64,000 nucleotides of DNA from Lachnoclostridium sp. Marseille-P6806 (GTDB taxonomy: Bacteria; Bacillota; Clostridia; Lachnospirales; Lachnospiraceae): contig NZ_LR130577.1 in assembly GCF_900625025.1 (NCBI RefSeq), positions 62,001 through 126,000 on the forward strand. Direction: 5' to 3'. How positions within the stretch are numbered: position 1 is the first letter of the stretch; each line of letters begins with the position of its first letter. Below are positions 34,306 through 43,514 of the stretch, piece by piece. The translations under genes were made by a program, and so were the position numbers. The notes beneath the pieces were generated by a model. The model did not search any database, was not told the origin of the DNA, and saw only the letters and a list, made by a program, of their open reading frames with translations.

Positions 34306-35184
34306 TTAATCAGCCATTTTTGTCTGGAGCCGCATATTCAATGACGTAAATATGAGCATTACAATAAACAGCAGAACGGCAAGCGCTGCTGCATAGCCCG
34401 TATTAAGATTCGTGAATGCCTCCATCGTGATCCGATAAGCAATGAGAGCCGTGTCCTCTCCCGGCCCGCCCGACGTCATCGAATATACTAGATCAAAGGA
34501 GGTCAGCCTCCACAGCGTAAAAGGAATCGTCAGAGTCGCTACATTTTTTGCAATCAGAGGCAATGTGATTTTTGTAAAGCACTGTATTCCGCTTGCGCCA
34601 TCCACTCTGGCCGCCTCATAAATATCGTGGGAAATAAACTGAAGTCCTGATAAGACAAGAATGGCAAAGAACGGCAGATCTTTCCAGAGATCCATCACAA
34701 TTACTGCAAATCTGGCCGAGTTCTTATAAATAAGCCAGCTGTAATTAAAATCCGGATTTATGAATCTGCGGATCAGATCATTGATCAGGCCGTAGTCATT
34801 ATTAAAACCCCATTTCGCGGCCATACCGATTACAACGGCAGGCATCGCCCATGGAATAAGAATTATTGTTCTTAAAAACCTCTGTCCCTTGAACTTTATG
34901 TTCAAAATCAGCGCAAGTATGACTCCCATCATAATGTGGAGGATCATAGACGCGGCCACAAAAATCACAGTAAACTCTATACTTGTCAGCACCTTGGGAT
35001 CTCTGAAAGCAAAGATATAGTTTTTAATTCCGCAAAATTCATTTTTCCCCTGCAGCAGCTTAATATCAAAAAAACTGTTGCGAATCGTTGCCGCGATGGG
35101 ATAAAGCGTCGTAAATGCACGGATGGACAAAACCGGTATTACCAGAAGCCATGCGGCTGCCAGTATTGATTTTTTATTTTTCAT
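34306..35184 (-). CDS. Sugar ABC transporter permease (MalF/UgpA type)
   Basis: 292 residues with six hydrophobic helices, first at WLLVIPVLSIRAFTTLYPIA. EAA loop is IYEAARVDGASGIQCFTKITLP. Start is the ATG behind TAGAGGATTATA, whose first part is the end of dispersed repeat copy E. Partner of the permease that follows and of one or both binding proteins in the module. Confidence 0.92.
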   Translation of the reverse strand: MKNKKSILAAAWLLVIPVLSIRAFTTLYPIAATIRNSFFDIKLLQGKNEFCGIKNYIFAFRDPKVLTSIEFTVIFVAASMILHIMMGVILALILNIKFKGQRFLRTIILIPWAMPAVVIGMAAKWGFNNDYGLINDLIRRFINPDFNYSWLIYKNSARFAVIVMDLWKDLPFFAILVLSGLQFISHDIYEAARVDGASGIQCFTKITLPLIAKNVATLTIPFTLWRLTSFDLVYSMTSGGPGEDTALIAYRITMEAFTNLNTGYAAALAVLLFIVMLIFTSLNMRLQTKMAD

Positions 35185-35189
35185 TATAA

Positions 35190-35258
35190 TCCTCTAGGCC
35201 GAAGCCCAAATAGCGTGTGCAAAAATCATCGCATCCGCGTGATTTTTCACACTATTCC
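35190..35258 (-). repeat. Dispersed intergenic repeat, copy E
   Basis: Minus strand: hairpin TGTGAAAAATCA / TGATTTTTGCACA around CGCGGATGCGA, then CGCTATTTGGGCTTCGGCC and TAGAGGA, which is the ribosome binding site of the permease. Nearly identical in layout to copy F. Confidence 0.8.
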
Positions 35259-35274
35259 CCGTCAGTCTCTTATA

Positions 35275-35310
35275 AAGCCGGGGCACATCATGAACCATGT
35301 GCCCCGGCTT
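35275..35310 (-). other. Stable stem-loop after the binding-protein gene
   Basis: 14-bp stem (AAGCCGGGGCACAT with its complement) and 8-base loop, 27 bp past the stop of the binding-protein gene and before the permease. On the minus strand it is followed by TATAAGAG, a poor U-run. Such hairpins typically protect the mRNA 3' end of the binding protein and keep permease expression lower. Confidence 0.6.
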
Positions 35311-35337
35311 CCACCATATCAATCCGTTTCGCGTCAA

Positions 35338-36639
35338 TTACTGATACTGCTCAACATATCCCTGCGCCTGTTTAAGGAAATCATCCACTGTAATTTCATC
35401 TCTCACATAGGATTGGAAGATGGTTCCCATTGCGCTGATGAATTCCATTGTCTGAGGAAGCATCGGACGGCCCATAACGTTACATTCGGACGCATATTGA
35501 GAATACATTTCCTTTGTCGGGTCTGTATCCGGAACAACCTCTTCCGCAACATCCGCCCTTGCCGGGTAACGGTCAAAATACTTATAGCCGGCTTCCATCC
35601 CGTCTTTTCCCGCCGCAAACTGCAGGAACTTAACCGCTGCATCCTGATGCTCAGATGCCGCATTCAGAACATAGCTCCATGAATCCGTAAAGATATATCG
35701 CTGTCCGTCCTCCGATAAGCAGGGAACCATTGCCTGATGAATCTTATCCTCTCCAAGCATTCCAGCGTTTGCATAATCTGTTCCAAGCCCCCACATAAAC
35801 CAGCAGCCATACTTGCCATCATTGGCTTTCGGATTCATCTGCTCATATTTATCTGCCAGCTGATCAAGTGGTGTATACCCATTCTTAACAAGATCATGCA
35901 TGAATTCCATAGCCTCTTTATTCGCCGGGTTCGTCCAGTCATAATAATCGCCGCCGAACATATTGACAAACTGGGCAATTTCATTGAATACGTATGTTTT
36001 CTCCCATGATCCGCCGTATCCATATCTGCTGCCATCAGAGACAGCTTCCATATACTTCATGAAATCTTCCTTGGTATTAATCGATTCAATCCCAACCTCG
36101 TCAAGGATTTCCTGATTTACCCAGAATGCAAGGTACCCCGCATAGCTGGGCACGCCAATGATATCTCCATCATTGCTGGTGATCATCTGCTTTACATAAC
36201 CCTGCGCAAATTTATCACGGATATCCTCTGTCATGACAGTATCATTCAGTCCGACAAGCCAGCCGGAATTCTTAAAGGTCGTGGACATTTCATCATTGAT
36301 CTCAATGATATCAACACTGGAATCCCCCGTAGAAAGCATGGTCGTAATCTTCTGCTGCCGGGTATCAGAATCCGTAGGCGCTGCAATTACATTGATGTTC
36401 AGTCCGGTTCCGGCTTCAACGTCTGCAAGCCATTGATCAAACTCGGGGTCTGTCGTCTGAATGGAATAAAGAGTAAGGTCATACTCTTCATCTCCCTGAG
36501 ACAAGGCCGCCTCTGCTTCTTCTGCTGCTCCCGCAGCTCCTGTACCTGCTGCCGCTCCGCCGGATGATGCTCCGCAGCCGGCAAGCAGACTGGCTCCCAT
36601 AGCCCCGCTGAGTACTAAACCAATCAGTTTCTTTTTCAT
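35338..36639 (-). CDS. Sugar ABC transporter solute-binding lipoprotein (first of the module)
   Basis: 433 residues, family 1 binding protein. Start placed at MKKKLIGLVLSGAMGASLL; lipobox LLAGC. Blocks VDIIEINDEMSTTFKNSGWL, FWVNQEILDEVGIES, GSWEKTYVFNEIAQFVNMF show close kinship with the protein encoded at 30975-32228. First gene of the minus-strand module, divergent from the YesM/YesN pair, which probably controls it. Confidence 0.92.
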   Translation of the reverse strand: MKKKLIGLVLSGAMGASLLAGCGASSGGAAAGTGAAGAAEEAEAALSQGDEEYDLTLYSIQTTDPEFDQWLADVEAGTGLNINVIAAPTDSDTRQQKITTMLSTGDSSVDIIEINDEMSTTFKNSGWLVGLNDTVMTEDIRDKFAQGYVKQMITSNDGDIIGVPSYAGYLAFWVNQEILDEVGIESINTKEDFMKYMEAVSDGSRYGYGGSWEKTYVFNEIAQFVNMFGGDYYDWTNPANKEAMEFMHDLVKNGYTPLDQLADKYEQMNPKANDGKYGCWFMWGLGTDYANAGMLGEDKIHQAMVPCLSEDGQRYIFTDSWSYVLNAASEHQDAAVKFLQFAAGKDGMEAGYKYFDRYPARADVAEEVVPDTDPTKEMYSQYASECNVMGRPMLPQTMEFISAMGTIFQSYVRDEITVDDFLKQAQGYVEQYQ

Positions 36640-36817
36640 TTCCGCCTCCTTAATCCATCGACACGTCATCAGGATGTCTCTGTTTTGTATTTTTAGGTTA
36701 ACAAAGCAAATTGGAATTAAAAATATGATTTATTACTATCTGTTTATGAAAAATTTTGATTTGCAGTTGTCTGACTTGAACGAAAAAATCATTTTGAGAC
36801 AATAGTATAAAGGAAAC

Positions 36818-36846
36818 TCGAAGCGGCTCGCATAAAGCGCTTCGGC
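36818..36846 (+). repeat. Dispersed intergenic repeat, short copy H (plus orientation)
   Basis: CGAAGCGGCTCGCATAAAGCGCTTCGGCATGGTGA, the terminal module only, here on the plus strand and upstream of a plus-strand gene. The usual GGAGGA reads GGTGA, so the ribosome binding site is weakened. It shows that orientation follows the gene. Confidence 0.6.
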
Positions 36847-36859
36847 ATGGTGATTTTTT

Positions 36860-38662
36860 ATGAAAGAAAAAAAGTTATTCCGCCCGATTTTTCTTTTGAA
36901 ATTTCAATCCAAGCTCTTTCTCAGCTTCATCTTTTGCAGCATGGTTCCGCTCATCGCAATGGGCTTTTTATCGTATCGTTATACCTATCGCAATGCCGTT
37001 GAACGTGTGCTTCAGACGACCATACGCTCCGATGATCTTCTGAATTCCCAGCTCAATGATCGGATCAGACAGGTAGAGACGGTTGCGGACACCCTCCAGT
37101 ACGACATGTATACTTTGAATCAATCACAAGGAGACATTTCAGATGAGCTTTCTGTCTTCACGAATGTGCGCAACAATATCAGTCTGTATAAATCAACCTT
37201 TGATTTTCTGCATATATTTGTTTTTCTTCCAGATAACTGCATCGGCTCCGATGAGGGGCTGACCTTTTTTTCAATCGAGGATCTGAAGAAATTCCAGTCA
37301 TTTTCAAACAGTTCCGGCATTTCTTCTCTCTGGTTTTATCAAAGCGACATTGTTTTGCCGGAGCTTGTTTCCTCCAGAAATCCCTCGGATTCCGTCGGAT
37401 GCGCCCGCATATTGACTGACCAGACCACCGGCAAAACAGACTACGCTTATATCATCTTCCTGCAGCCCCGGGAATTATCCGGCTTACTGCGTCAGACCTA
37501 TACCGATTTATCGATTGCCAGCTATATTCTTTCCTCCGATGGGCAGATTATGGCCCATACCGATGAAGCTCTTAACGGTTCAGCAATACCCCGGGATCAT
37601 TTCCGGCATCTGATAAGTTCCGGATCAGAATTTTTATCCGGGCATACGCACTATCACGTGATTAAACTGGCAAATGGATGGTTTCACGTCACAGAAATCC
37701 CTCAGGAATACATCGATTCCAATATTCATGTTCTGGTCATGAGTATTTTCGTGATTTTTCTGCTGACGACTTCCAGTATTGCCGCCCTAACCATTGTCCT
37801 TTCGCGCACCCTTTCCAAACGGCTGACTACGATTTCGGACGCCATGGAGGCTTTCCGGCTCGGGCACTCTTTCCCCAAGGAAAAGGAACAGCAGCTGGTG
37901 CTTGCCGGCAATGAAAAGGATTATGATGATTTCGATAAATTAGGCGTTACATTTTTAGAAATGAATCATTCCATTAACAGAAGCATGCACTCCATCCTCG
38001 AGTTATCTCTTACGGAAGAGAAGCTGCGGTACAAGCTGCTCCAATCCCAAATCAATCCGCATTTTCTTTATAATATTTTAGGGACAATCAATAACTGTAT
38101 ATCTCTCGGAAAGCTTGATATCGCAACAAAGATGACCACGAATCTCACACAGTTTTACCGTCTTACCCTGCGCAAATCCGACGAAATGATTCAGATCAGA
38201 GATGAGCTTGAGATATCCCGGCTCTACCTTGCGCTTGAAAAGCTGTGCCACAATGATACTTTATCATGGGAAATTCATGCAGAGGATGGAATAGAGAACT
38301 TTTACATCTGCAAATTCACGCTGCAGCCCTTCCTCGAAAATTCGATTCATTACGGCTACGCACCGGGCATCGATAAAATACATATTACAGTAGACATCCG
38401 CTACGGCGACGACACTGTGATCGCCACGGTACAGGACAATGGAAAAGGCATTGAAAACGACAGGCTCGCGGAGCTTCAGAAAATGCTGAAAAGCAACTCC
38501 TTAAGCTATACAAAGCATTTCGGTATCGGTAATGTTAACCGGAGGATTTCCAGTCCTAATTACGGAAACGGCAAAATTGAAATCTGTAGCGCCGATGCCG
38601 GAGGCACTCTGATAACCATTACATTGAATCAAATTGATGAATACAGGGAACAAAATATATGA
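36860..38662 (+). CDS. YesM/LytS-type sensor histidine kinase
   Basis: 600 residues. TM1 at about 19-38 (LFLSFIFCSMVPLIAMGFL), a dCache-like sensor of about 250 residues outside, TM2 at about 290-313, HAMP (LSRTLSKRLTTISDAMEAF), then the His_kinase domain with phospho-acceptor H401 in QSQINPHFLYNILGTI and an ATPase domain with N-box LQPFLENSIHYGYAP and G-box DNGKGI, GIGNVNRR. It should sense the sugar handled by the divergent module. It overlaps the response regulator by ATGA, and its start lies behind the weakened repeat copy H. Confidence 0.92.
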   Translation: MKEKKLFRPIFLLKFQSKLFLSFIFCSMVPLIAMGFLSYRYTYRNAVERVLQTTIRSDDLLNSQLNDRIRQVETVADTLQYDMYTLNQSQGDISDELSVFTNVRNNISLYKSTFDFLHIFVFLPDNCIGSDEGLTFFSIEDLKKFQSFSNSSGISSLWFYQSDIVLPELVSSRNPSDSVGCARILTDQTTGKTDYAYIIFLQPRELSGLLRQTYTDLSIASYILSSDGQIMAHTDEALNGSAIPRDHFRHLISSGSEFLSGHTHYHVIKLANGWFHVTEIPQEYIDSNIHVLVMSIFVIFLLTTSSIAALTIVLSRTLSKRLTTISDAMEAFRLGHSFPKEKEQQLVLAGNEKDYDDFDKLGVTFLEMNHSINRSMHSILELSLTEEKLRYKLLQSQINPHFLYNILGTINNCISLGKLDIATKMTTNLTQFYRLTLRKSDEMIQIRDELEISRLYLALEKLCHNDTLSWEIHAEDGIENFYICKFTLQPFLENSIHYGYAPGIDKIHITVDIRYGDDTVIATVQDNGKGIENDRLAELQKMLKSNSLSYTKHFGIGNVNRRISSPNYGNGKIEICSADAGGTLITITLNQIDEYREQNI

Positions 38663-40257
38663 AAAAAGTAATGATTGTCGATGACAATTACATTTCTGTC
38701 GAGGGAATCGCTGCCGGCATCGACTGGGCCGAATTAAATGCTCTTGTCACGTTCAAAGAAAATGACGGCTGTTCAGCCGTCAGGGATATGAAAAAAGATC
38801 CTGTGGATCTTATCATCTCCGATATCGAAATGCCTCAAATGGACGGGATTGAAATGTGCCGGCAGGCGTTGATAATCAATCCTCAGGTAAAAATTCTTCT
38901 GATCAGTGCCTTTGATAAATTTGAGTATGCCAAAAGAGCCATTCGGATTGGTGTATATGACTATATTGAAAAACCGGTCGACTATGCCTATCTGCGCAAA
39001 AAAATAGAAAACGCCCTCCGGATTATGGATCAGGAGGATCGAAATCGCCGGATTATTGAGCAAAGCCGCCCGGTTTTAATGGAAAAATTTCTGATTGATT
39101 TGGTAACAAACGCCGGCGATAAGGTTCAGGATCACCTTGGCCAGTATGCAGACTTCCTTAACATCCGCACCGACTACTCCCATTACAATGTCATTAAAAT
39201 TGAAATTGCAAATGCGGCAGATATTGAAAAGGTGTACGGCGTTATGCAATACCAGATGGAAATACTGGGCACCATCGACCGGCTGAAGGAACAATGCTCT
39301 ATTTATAACTGGTTCTGCTGGACGACCCGCTATAACGAGATCGTATGCTACATTGGTCAAAACACGAATAATCCCATCCATTTTCTTCAGGTTATTCACA
39401 AATGCTCAGAGGATATCCTCGCATTTTCCTCGCGGACCCTGCTCGATATCAATATAGGAATCGGAACCATTGTAGACAGTATATGGAAAATGCACGTTTC
39501 ATATGAGAACGCCAGTAATGCTCTGAAATATCGCTTCTGTTTTCCCCATGAATCCATTTATGATTCAAACGATATTGATAAGCATTCTTTTTCACTGACT
39601 CTTGATTCCGACCGGACAGAGGATGAACTGATTCTATTGCTGGGAAATAAAGACGAAGAAAAAATCAAAAAATGGCTGGGCGGTTATTACAATGATCTGC
39701 TGACCACCTCTGCGACAAAAGGCATCCTTTTTACAAGGACCTATAACCTTGTCGGAAAAGTACTGCGCTTTCTCTATGAGCTCAATATGGATTCCACTGA
39801 TCTTGAAAATGACATCGCGGGCCTGTACAGTGAATTTGATAAATTTGATACATATCAGCAGCTATACAGCTGGACTTGCGAATTTTGCCGCAAGGTATGT
39901 CAGAAAATGGATACCTCCACATACTCCTACCACGCTCAAATATGTCAGAAAGTCTCCTCTTTCATTGAGCACAATTTTATGGATAATACTTTGAGCCTTG
40001 CTGATATTGCACGCGACGCCGGCGTCAGCAAAGCCTATCTGTCAGCGCTGTACAAAAAGCTCACCGGTCAGAATATAAATGATACAATCTATAGCTTTCG
40101 CATCCAGAAAGCATGCCAATTACTGGCAGGCTCTGAGCTGCCGTTAAAAGACATCGCAACGCAGTGCGGATACAGTAATCAATACTATTTCAGCAACAGC
40201 TTTAAGAAAAATATCGGAAAATCTCCCTCGGCCTATCGGGAAGAACATAAACGATAA
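38659..40257 (+). CDS. YesN-type response regulator, AraC output
   Basis: 532 residues. Receiver domain 1-120 with acidic pocket VDDN, phospho-acceptor D55 in IISDIEMPQMDGIEM, and K in YIEKPVDYAYL. A long middle domain of unknown fold (about 130-420) is typical for YesN. The C-terminal AraC DNA-binding domain has two helix-turn-helix motifs (SLADIARDAGVSKAYLSALY and LKDIATQCGYSNQYYFSNSF). Likely activates the divergent GH172/transport operon. Translationally coupled to the kinase. Confidence 0.93.
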   Translation: MKKVMIVDDNYISVEGIAAGIDWAELNALVTFKENDGCSAVRDMKKDPVDLIISDIEMPQMDGIEMCRQALIINPQVKILLISAFDKFEYAKRAIRIGVYDYIEKPVDYAYLRKKIENALRIMDQEDRNRRIIEQSRPVLMEKFLIDLVTNAGDKVQDHLGQYADFLNIRTDYSHYNVIKIEIANAADIEKVYGVMQYQMEILGTIDRLKEQCSIYNWFCWTTRYNEIVCYIGQNTNNPIHFLQVIHKCSEDILAFSSRTLLDINIGIGTIVDSIWKMHVSYENASNALKYRFCFPHESIYDSNDIDKHSFSLTLDSDRTEDELILLLGNKDEEKIKKWLGGYYNDLLTTSATKGILFTRTYNLVGKVLRFLYELNMDSTDLENDIAGLYSEFDKFDTYQQLYSWTCEFCRKVCQKMDTSTYSYHAQICQKVSSFIEHNFMDNTLSLADIARDAGVSKAYLSALYKKLTGQNINDTIYSFRIQKACQLLAGSELPLKDIATQCGYSNQYYFSNSFKKNIGKSPSAYREEHKR

Positions 40258-40300
40258 ATGCGTGCATACGATACTCCGTTGCGAAATGATCCCATATTAA

Positions 40301-41164
40301 CTACCCCTTAATCCCGGAAAGCGCGATCCCCTCCACGAACTGCTTCTGAAGAATGCAGTACATAACGAAAGGGAAGACGAACGAAACGGCAGCACCGGCC
40401 ATAAGAAGACCGTAATTGGTCGCATACTGCGTCTTCAGCAGGGACAAGGCGACCGTAAGCGTGTACATCCCGGATTTGGATGTGGAGATAAGGGGCCACA
40501 TGAAATCATTCCAGCTGGTCACGAAGGTGAAGATCACAAGCGACACCAGAACCGGCCGGATCAGGGGAACCACGACGTTCAGGTAGATTCTGAACTCCGG
40601 GCAGCCGTCAACCTGCGCCGCCTCAATCAGATCGTCCGGCACTCCTTTCATAAACTGGCGGATCAGAATCACGCCAAAGGCATTCAGAATCAATACGATC
40701 AGGGCATAGTAGGTGTTGAGGAGCTTCATCTCTTTCATCATCAGAAAGATCGGAATCATGGTGACCTGTCCGGGGATCATCATCGTCGCCAGATAGATCA
40801 GATACAGCTTTTCCTTCCCCGGAAACTGTTTCTTCTCAAATCCATAGGCCGCCATGGAGGCGATGATGCAGTTCAGGACGCAGGAAAAGCCAACAACAAC
40901 GATACTGTTCCACAGCGATCGCAGAAACCCGTTGTTGCGAAAGACATAGTTATAATTGCTGAAGTCCGTGAGGCGTATCTCACGCAGCTGGAGCGTCGCC
41001 GTCGTCGACTGCGTAAAGGACATCAGAACCATGTAAATAAACGGCGCGATGCAGATCGCCGCAAACAGAACCAGAATAACCAGACCGAGGATGGAAAAAA
41101 CCGTCCATTCGCGTTTCCTGCGGCTTCTGTGCTCATACTTGTCTGTCAATGCAGAATTACCCAT
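40301..41164 (-). CDS. Sugar ABC transporter permease (MalG type), N-acetylhexosamine module
   Basis: 287 residues from MGNSALTDKYEHRSRRK, chosen because GAGGGAAGAG precedes it. Six hydrophobic helices, EAA loop LIEAAQVDGCPEFRIYLNVVVP, C-terminus QKQFVEGIALSGIKG typical of MalG-type subunits. Last gene of the pgm-nahK-binding protein-permease-permease series; converges with the response regulator at 40257. Confidence 0.92.
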   Translation of the reverse strand: MGNSALTDKYEHRSRRKREWTVFSILGLVILVLFAAICIAPFIYMVLMSFTQSTTATLQLREIRLTDFSNYNYVFRNNGFLRSLWNSIVVVGFSCVLNCIIASMAAYGFEKKQFPGKEKLYLIYLATMMIPGQVTMIPIFLMMKEMKLLNTYYALIVLILNAFGVILIRQFMKGVPDDLIEAAQVDGCPEFRIYLNVVVPLIRPVLVSLVIFTFVTSWNDFMWPLISTSKSGMYTLTVALSLLKTQYATNYGLLMAGAAVSFVFPFVMYCILQKQFVEGIALSGIKG

Positions 41165-41174
41165 CTCTCTTCCC

Positions 41175-42050
41175 TCAATCCTTTTCCTTAAAGAACTGGT
41201 TCTCAATCAGATTCACAATCAGCACGACAGCGAGGAGAATAATGGCCTGAGAGCAGGCATACCCCATCTTGTTCTGCTTGAATGCCGAGTTGTAAATTCC
41301 CATAACCAGCGTAACGGTTGATTTGCCGGGCCCACCGCCTGTCATCTGATAGGACAGGTCGAACACCTGAAAGGACCAGATAATGCCCAGCGTAACGACA
41401 AGATAGGTAATGGATTTCAAAAGAGGAAGCGTCACCCTGAAGAACTGCTGCAGCGCGGTGGCGCCGTCGATTTCCGCCGCCTCGTACAGGTCCGTCGGAA
41501 TTGCCATGATCCCGGCATAATAGATCACGAGAAAGTATCCGATGTTTTTCCAGATGGCGACGATACATACCGAAATCAGAGAGGTGCCGGTATCGCCAAG
41601 CCAGTTCACGGGAGCGCCTCCGAAGATGCCAAGGATGCTGTTGAGCATGCCGCCGTCCGTCGCAAGGATGATGCGCCAGATCGTTGCCGCCGTGATGCCG
41701 GATGCAATGACGGGAATAAACATAAGACTTCTTAACAATCCGCCGAAGCGCTTGTCTTTCAGCTTGACTGCCAGAAACGCCGCGAAAACCAGAGCCAAAA
41801 TCGTCTGGAGCGGGACTGTGATAATCGAATATACCAGCGTATTCTTCGCCGCCGCCCGCACGTAGCTGTCCTTAAAGGCTTTCAGAAAATTGCTGATTCC
41901 GACAAAGGCCGGCGCTTTCATCATGTTGTAATCGGTCATGCTGAAATACAGCGTCATAAAAATCGGAATGATCGCATACATTATCAGCAGAATCAGGCTC
42001 GGAAGAATATACAGCACTCCATACAAGGCCTGTCTCTTTTTTCTGGTCAC
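41175..42050 (-). CDS. Sugar ABC transporter permease (MalF type), N-acetylhexosamine module
   Basis: 291 residues starting at GTG behind GAGGAGACATAACC, giving (V)TRKKRQALYGVLYILPSLIL; the longer in-frame start at 42104 reads through a hairpin and is unlikely. Six hydrophobic helices; EAA loop LYEAAEIDGATALQQFFRVTLP. Pairs with the permease 10 bases downstream. Confidence 0.9.
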   Translation of the reverse strand: MTRKKRQALYGVLYILPSLILLIMYAIIPIFMTLYFSMTDYNMMKAPAFVGISNFLKAFKDSYVRAAAKNTLVYSIITVPLQTILALVFAAFLAVKLKDKRFGGLLRSLMFIPVIASGITAATIWRIILATDGGMLNSILGIFGGAPVNWLGDTGTSLISVCIVAIWKNIGYFLVIYYAGIMAIPTDLYEAAEIDGATALQQFFRVTLPLLKSITYLVVTLGIIWSFQVFDLSYQMTGGGPGKSTVTLVMGIYNSAFKQNKMGYACSQAIILLAVVLIVNLIENQFFKEKD

Positions 42051-42073
42051 GGTTATGTCTCCTCTAAGCCGCA

Positions 42074-42112
42074 GCAGGGACACACATCGGCAGCGCCGCT
42101 GCATGCCCCTGC
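42074..42112 (-). other. Double stem-loop between binding-protein and permease genes
   Basis: Outer stem GCAGGG/CCCTGC and inner stem GCAGCG/CGCTGC, followed by TGCGGCTTAGAGGAG, which holds the permease ribosome binding site and resembles the end of the dispersed repeat. Probably a 3' stabiliser for the binding-protein message. Confidence 0.45.
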
Positions 42113-42171
42113 ATTCTGCAAGCCTTTCTCCGTTCAGGAAAGAACTTCTCTTTCAGAACGATGGCATAAAC

Positions 42172-43482
42172 TTATTTTAGATTCTCATTATAATACGTTG
42201 TTGTTTCGGAGAGAACAGCCGCCGGCTCCATCTCCCCGAGCATCATGGACTGCAGGTTCTTGAAAAGGGAGTCGTACATGCCGGAAGCATTCGCAAATAC
42301 CGGGAGGGACTGCATATTGTCGCTATAATTGGCGAACATGTCGTCAAACTTGTTGTTCTCGCCGGTATAGCTGTCGTCCTCGGTAATGGCAGGCTGCTGG
42401 GAAACTCTCTTATGGAAGTCCGCCATCACCTCTGCGCTGGAAAGATACTTCATCAGCTTCGCCGCAAGCTCCTTGTTCTGACACTTCTCAAACATCACAA
42501 GGCAGTCCGCCGCAACAAAGGTTTTGGACTGATCTCCTGCGGGGCCCTTGATAACCGGCGCATAATCCCAGTTGACGCCGTCGATCTTAAGGGCATTGGA
42601 GGTTGCGCAGTAAATCATCGCGGCCTCGCCGTTCTTAAACGAGGTGAGCGAATCATCGTTGGAGGTGGCAGACGCCGGAATGATGCCCTCCTCCTTCAGC
42701 TTCATAAGATACTCGGTCGCTTCCAGACCCTCCTTGGTGTCGATGGTCAGATTGCCCTCCTCATCGACGATCGAAGCGCCCGCCCCCCAGAAGAAAGGCC
42801 AGTAGATCTCATTCAGGGAACCGTAATGCGGATTGCCCCAGTCCTGCATGAGCGGCGAAACGCCATCGCACTTTTCAAGAATTGCCTTGCCGACTGTCTC
42901 AAGCTCTTCCCATGTCGCCGGAACCTTGTCGATTCCCGCCTCGCCAAGGATATCCATGTTAGCAATCAGAACACGGGGATTCCCGACCACAAAGGGAAGA
43001 CCGTACTGACCGCCCTGAATATTTCCAAGGCTGTAATACTTGTAATTTGCCTTTTCCTCATCGGTAAAATACGAATCGACATCCGCAATCATGCCGTTGT
43101 TTATATAGTCATAAAACATTTCCATATAGAGATATCCCACGTCCGGGCCGTCGTCCGAGGTGCTCCCCGTGAGATACTTCTCTTCGTATCCGTCCCATGG
43201 CGTGATCTCGATAGATACCTTACAGTTGTTTTCTGCTTCAAAAGCAGCCGCCTTTTCGGTCCAGAAATCAAGATCCGTGATTTCTCCATCGGTTCCGGCA
43301 AAAGGGGGAAGCCAGAGGGTAAGCGTCTGCGCTTCGCCGTCTGCGGCTTCGGCTGCCGGCGTTTCCGCAGAGGCTGCACCGGAGGATTCCTGCGCTGTCT
43401 TGCCGGTGCCCCCGCAGCCGGCAAGAAGCCCCGCGGCCATCGCTGCGGATGCAGCAAGTGCAATAAACGGTTTCTTTTTCAT
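42172..43482 (-). CDS. Sugar ABC transporter solute-binding lipoprotein, N-acetylhexosamine module
   Basis: 436 residues, family 1 binding protein. Signal MKKKPFIALAASAAMAAGLL with lipobox LLAGC, then an A/E-rich linker and the domain (QTLTLWLPPFAGTDGEITDL, DGPDVGYLYMEMFYDYINNG). By context with NahK it probably binds a glycan containing N-acetylglucosamine or N-acetylgalactosamine. Good Shine-Dalgarno (AAGGGAG). Starts 32 bases after nahK. Confidence 0.92.
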   Translation of the reverse strand: MKKKPFIALAASAAMAAGLLAGCGGTGKTAQESSGAASAETPAAEAADGEAQTLTLWLPPFAGTDGEITDLDFWTEKAAAFEAENNCKVSIEITPWDGYEEKYLTGSTSDDGPDVGYLYMEMFYDYINNGMIADVDSYFTDEEKANYKYYSLGNIQGGQYGLPFVVGNPRVLIANMDILGEAGIDKVPATWEELETVGKAILEKCDGVSPLMQDWGNPHYGSLNEIYWPFFWGAGASIVDEEGNLTIDTKEGLEATEYLMKLKEEGIIPASATSNDDSLTSFKNGEAAMIYCATSNALKIDGVNWDYAPVIKGPAGDQSKTFVAADCLVMFEKCQNKELAAKLMKYLSSAEVMADFHKRVSQQPAITEDDSYTGENNKFDDMFANYSDNMQSLPVFANASGMYDSLFKNLQSMMLGEMEPAAVLSETTTYYNENLK

Positions 43483-43514
43483 AATTTTCTCCCTTCTTTG
43501 TTACCTCCGATACA

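Noticed and set aside
36640-36859. Promoters in the divergent region between the first binding protein and the YesM kinase
   Set aside because: Several AT-rich hexamers such as TATAAA are present but no -35/-10 pair with good spacing stands out, so none is called.
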